Source: Halopseudomonas maritima
GTDB lineage: Bacteria; Pseudomonadota; Gammaproteobacteria; Pseudomonadales; Pseudomonadaceae
Length of the DNA: 64,000 nt
Assembly: GCF_021545785.1 (NCBI RefSeq)
Contig: NZ_CP079801.1
Coordinates: forward strand, 372,001 to 436,000
Direction of reading: 5' to 3'
The first letter of the stretch is position 1; each line of letters begins with the position of its first letter. This document shows positions 61,479-64,000 of the stretch, piece by piece. The notes beneath the pieces were generated by a model, which saw nothing but the letters and a program-made list of their open reading frames with translations, made no database searches and was not told the origin of the DNA. Position numbers and translations under genes: made by a program.

Positions 61479-64000
61479 CCCAGCCAGCCGCCCACCCGGA
61501 AGGTCTGCAACCTGCCGCCTGCCCCCTGCTCGCTGCCGTGCTGCCGGTGCGCTACGCCATCGGCCCGGTAGACCCGCGTCACCCCAGTAGCCTGAATGGG
61601 GCAACGCTGGGGCTACCGGAACTCAATGGCAACTTTCCTGACTTGGGGCCAGATCACCCACAACTGCAAGACGCGCCTCTGGGCTACATACCTCGGATGT
61701 TGCGCGACGGCTATCTGTACCTGTGGGATGAAACCTTGCAGGAGTTGAGTGAATACCGTGTTGAAAGCGCGCGGCTCAACATGACCGATCGTGGCGACGG
61801 GCTGAAGGGCCAGGCAGCGAGCGCCTACCTGATGCTCGCTGCCGGCGCCCCGGTAAGGCTTAGCTGGTCGCCCTGCGCTTGGTCCGACGACTGTTTTGGT
61901 CGCATTGAGCAGGAGCCCGCCTTGCGGCAGCGCATGATGCGCGAGCTGACGCCCGGCGCCCCACCTTTTAGCGGGCAGGTGCAGGTGTTGCACCCGGAAA
62001 TTGGCGATGTAAAGCCGGAAAACTTTGGCTGGAGCTGCGCACCAGATCCGTCCTACTGGCTACTTGAAGACCCGCCGCTCAAGCGCATGCGGCGCTGTGA
62101 ACAACAGCACTTCGCGCTGGTCGATGACCCCTGGGGCGTGCTCATAGACACGGCCGGTTTGATACGCGCCCGCAACCATGCCTTTGAAAAGCTCAGCGCA
62201 CACCGCGACGAATGGTCTATTGCCGCTATCGTGCAGTCGATGGGCGAGAGTGATACAAAAATTCGCCAGCAGATAGCGTCCAGCATCGATCAATCGTTAT
62301 TGCAACGCGCACTGCGCGAGCAAGAACGCGAGACCAGCGCGCATGCAACGGACATCCTGCGCCTGGCAGACATCTGGGCCGCCTGGTTTGAGACCTTTGA
62401 GGGGAGCACCGCCGCGAGCCTGGAAAGCGCTTGTGAAAGCTTCGACATCCGGCTGCCCGCCACCCGCGAGATGCTGGAGGTCAGCTTTGCCGCCGCCTGC
62501 CTGGGCCCGGCAGCCACGTCACCCGGCGTCAAGGTGATAGAAAGGGCGCTGGATCTGGAGCAGGTAAAAGGTCAGCCCTGGCTGCTCTGGGCCGTACTGG
62601 GGGTAAAAGACCGGCTGGATGGCGGCCATTTGCAGCGCATCTTGTCGCTGCCTGACAGCCTGCCAACGGTAACGGAAGATGCAGGCGAGGCGGCGGCCCG
62701 CTGGGCACGGATCTCCGCGCTGGCAGCGGCGCTCAACCTGGGCGCAGACAACCTGGAGAAACTGCCACTGGCAGGCGGTGGTGAGCCCCTGTTTGCCGCC
62801 GTATCCACCGTCATCGGTGGCCGCCTGGCATCGCTGAGTGAACAGATACATCAGCAAACCTACATCCTGATGATTGCCATGCTGGCGCGCAGCAAGCAAC
62901 GCTTTGACGCCACTCGGCTAACGCCAGAGGAGGCCATGCGCTGGGTCAGCGAGCAGCTAGGGACCGCGCACAACAACAACCAGAAACGCAGACTGGAAAA
63001 AGAGAGAGCCCGCCTGGAGCGCCAACAGCGCCACGCTGAGCAAGGCACCGCTGCCGCCGCGGTGAGTGCTGCTGTCAAAAACCGGCTGTCATCTGAGGTA
63101 AAACGAGCGGTGCCATTACTGCACTTGGTACCCAAACCCACGGTTTCCACCACCGCGCCCAGCACCGCGCCAGGCCAGGTTACGCCACCCAGCCCTGCGC
63201 GCCCGGCCCCAGCAATCAGCGCTTCGCCGGCGCTACCTCGCCTCGGTGGCCATGCAACAGGTATTGAACTGCCAAGCATACGGGACCTGCTTAACGAGGC
63301 GCCGCTGAAAACGCTGATTGCGTTGGTGTCGGTGTGGAACTTGAAGGAAGCCATGCTGCACGCACAGGGCGAGAGGTCTGCAGTCAACCGTATCGCGGCC
63401 GGTAGCGCATTCTGGACCACAGTCTCTGCCTCAACGGCAGTGCTACAACAGCTCGCCGAGGTGAGATGGGAAACGCGCGTGGCGAATGCAGGACACTTTA
63501 GTCCACTCGCCCAACAATCCTTGGTTCGTGCTCTAGGTTTGAGCTGGGCTGCCATGCTATTCCAAGCCCTCGCAGCCGGTCTAGATGTATTTTATTTCGG
63601 CTGGAAGGCCCTGATAGCCTACCGTCTAGGAGACTTGGATAGCGCAGGAGTTTACGTTGGCCTGACCAGCGCCAACCTTGCATTGACCGGCGCGTCGTTG
63701 AAAGCCGTGCGCGCCTTGCACATCGCCCGCGCTGCGGTGCTGGCCGGCGAGGCGCAGGCGCTTCTCACCGGGGTTCGGGTACTGTCACTGCCCCTGCGCC
63801 TTACCCTGGTGGGGCTTGCTGCCACCATTCTGGTGGGCTTAGTGGGGCTGTTTTTTACCGAAGACGAACCGCTGGAACAGTGGCTCAAGCAACTCTTTTG
63901 CGGTACGCGCCCAGCCACTTGGAGCGGGAATCTGACAAAAACCTTGCAGCAGCTATATCAGATTGTGTTGCCGGTCAGCCTCAAACTGGAACGCTGGCAC
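61475..64000 (+). CDS. VasX-like type VI membrane-active effector (runs off the right edge)
   Basis: 842 codons are visible and open to the window end. The N-terminal 200 residues show the VasX_N-type pattern (LLAAVLPVRYAIGPVD, LGYIPRMLRDGYLYLWDE), which is recruited by a DUF4123 adaptor. A charged coiled-coil part near residue 510 is followed by a Pro/Thr/Ser-rich linker at about 550-590. Hydrophobic segments follow at about 690-720 (AMLFQALAAGLDVFYFGWKA) and 774-795 (LTLVGLAATILVGLVGLFF). Pore formation in target membranes, as for VasX, is inferred. An immunity gene is expected downstream. Confidence 0.88.
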   Translation, partial: MTQPAAHPEGLQPAACPLLAAVLPVRYAIGPVDPRHPSSLNGATLGLPELNGNFPDLGPDHPQLQDAPLGYIPRMLRDGYLYLWDETLQELSEYRVESARLNMTDRGDGLKGQAASAYLMLAAGAPVRLSWSPCAWSDDCFGRIEQEPALRQRMMRELTPGAPPFSGQVQVLHPEIGDVKPENFGWSCAPDPSYWLLEDPPLKRMRRCEQQHFALVDDPWGVLIDTAGLIRARNHAFEKLSAHRDEWSIAAIVQSMGESDTKIRQQIASSIDQSLLQRALREQERETSAHATDILRLADIWAAWFETFEGSTAASLESACESFDIRLPATREMLEVSFAAACLGPAATSPGVKVIERALDLEQVKGQPWLLWAVLGVKDRLDGGHLQRILSLPDSLPTVTEDAGEAAARWARISALAAALNLGADNLEKLPLAGGGEPLFAAVSTVIGGRLASLSEQIHQQTYILMIAMLARSKQRFDATRLTPEEAMRWVSEQLGTAHNNNQKRRLEKERARLERQQRHAEQGTAAAAVSAAVKNRLSSEVKRAVPLLHLVPKPTVSTTAPSTAPGQVTPPSPARPAPAISASPALPRLGGHATGIELPSIRDLLNEAPLKTLIALVSVWNLKEAMLHAQGERSAVNRIAAGSAFWTTVSASTAVLQQLAEVRWETRVANAGHFSPLAQQSLVRALGLSWAAMLFQALAAGLDVFYFGWKALIAYRLGDLDSAGVYVGLTSANLALTGASLKAVRALHIARAAVLAGEAQALLTGVRVLSLPLRLTLVGLAATILVGLVGLFFTEDEPLEQWLKQLFCGTRPATWSGNLTKTLQQLYQIVLPVSLKLERWH

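Noticed and set aside
1..64000. CRISPR arrays, rRNA and tRNA genes
   Set aside because: No regularly spaced repeats and no tRNA-like cloverleaf or rRNA wording were noticed on reading. A covariance search was not possible.

Overview
This 64 kb window is a piece of a gammaproteobacterial chromosome, almost certainly from Pseudomonas in the broad sense (Pseudomonadaceae). The order leuC-leuD-leuB-asd-usg-fimV-truA-trpF...accD-folC-(SPOR)-cvpA-purF-metZ is the Pseudomonas order. The pairs rnd/ycgL, finR/fpr, aroC/MFS and pdxB/(PA1571-type ORF)/phaG also fit Pseudomonas. Coding density is high and GC is high, except in one AT-rich accessory island. I cannot name a species. The linkage of trpB-trpA to trpF, rather than to a trpI regulator, departs from P. 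aeruginosa. No rRNA, tRNA or CRISPR was recognised.

Layout. 1-5.2 kb: the end of a Lon protease, a FimV-like LysM membrane protein, the tRNA wobble-uridine pair cmoA/cmoB, then a non-coding stretch with strong inverted repeats. 5.2-13.1 kb: a thioesterase, the ycjX/ycjF-type cluster, a TM2 protein, ycgL-rnd, a chemoreceptor and a ComEA-like helix-hairpin-helix protein. 13.2-31.7 kb: a long minus-strand block of core metabolism covering methionine, purine, folate, fatty-acid, tryptophan, aspartate-family and leucine biosynthesis, with FimV and the pseudouridine synthase TruA inside it. 31.8-38.9 kb: a LysR regulator divergent from leuC, a five-PAS GGDEF-EAL protein, a glycine-zipper envelope protein and the finR/fpr redox pair. 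38.9-48.7 kb: small membrane proteins, a degenerate acireductone-dioxygenase-like cupin, two MFS transporters, aroC, a TauE/SafE permease, prmB, an Smr protein, a nitroreductase, a frameshifted glyoxalase-family gene and a YCII protein.

48.8-50.7 kb is the most unusual part: an AT-rich island with the architecture of integron gene cassettes without an integrase (a CALIN). A cassette boundary reading GTTAAAT on the minus strand at 50728-50734 is matched by its reverse complement at the stop codon of the first cassette. A foldable attC-like site lies at 49399-49490, and the second cassette shows the same boundary/stop-codon complementarity (GTTATGG/CCATAAC). Cassette 1 carries two overlapping genes, a one-helix membrane protein and a 348-aa LPO_1073/Vpar_1526-type protein, which share a QKGGxxSxNxQ motif. 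Cassette 2 carries a helical protein with an HEPN-like RNxxxH motif. The contents look like a defence or conflict module.

51-64 kb: an ATP-NAD-kinase-like protein, a small PA1571-type protein, pdxB, phaG behind a long leader that contains an intrinsic terminator, epmC, a MATE pump, a DUF3080 lipoprotein, tusA and an ABM-domain protein. The window closes with a type VI secretion effector module, vgrG - DUF4123 adaptor - VasX-like effector. The effector is still open at the right edge, so its end and any immunity gene lie outside.
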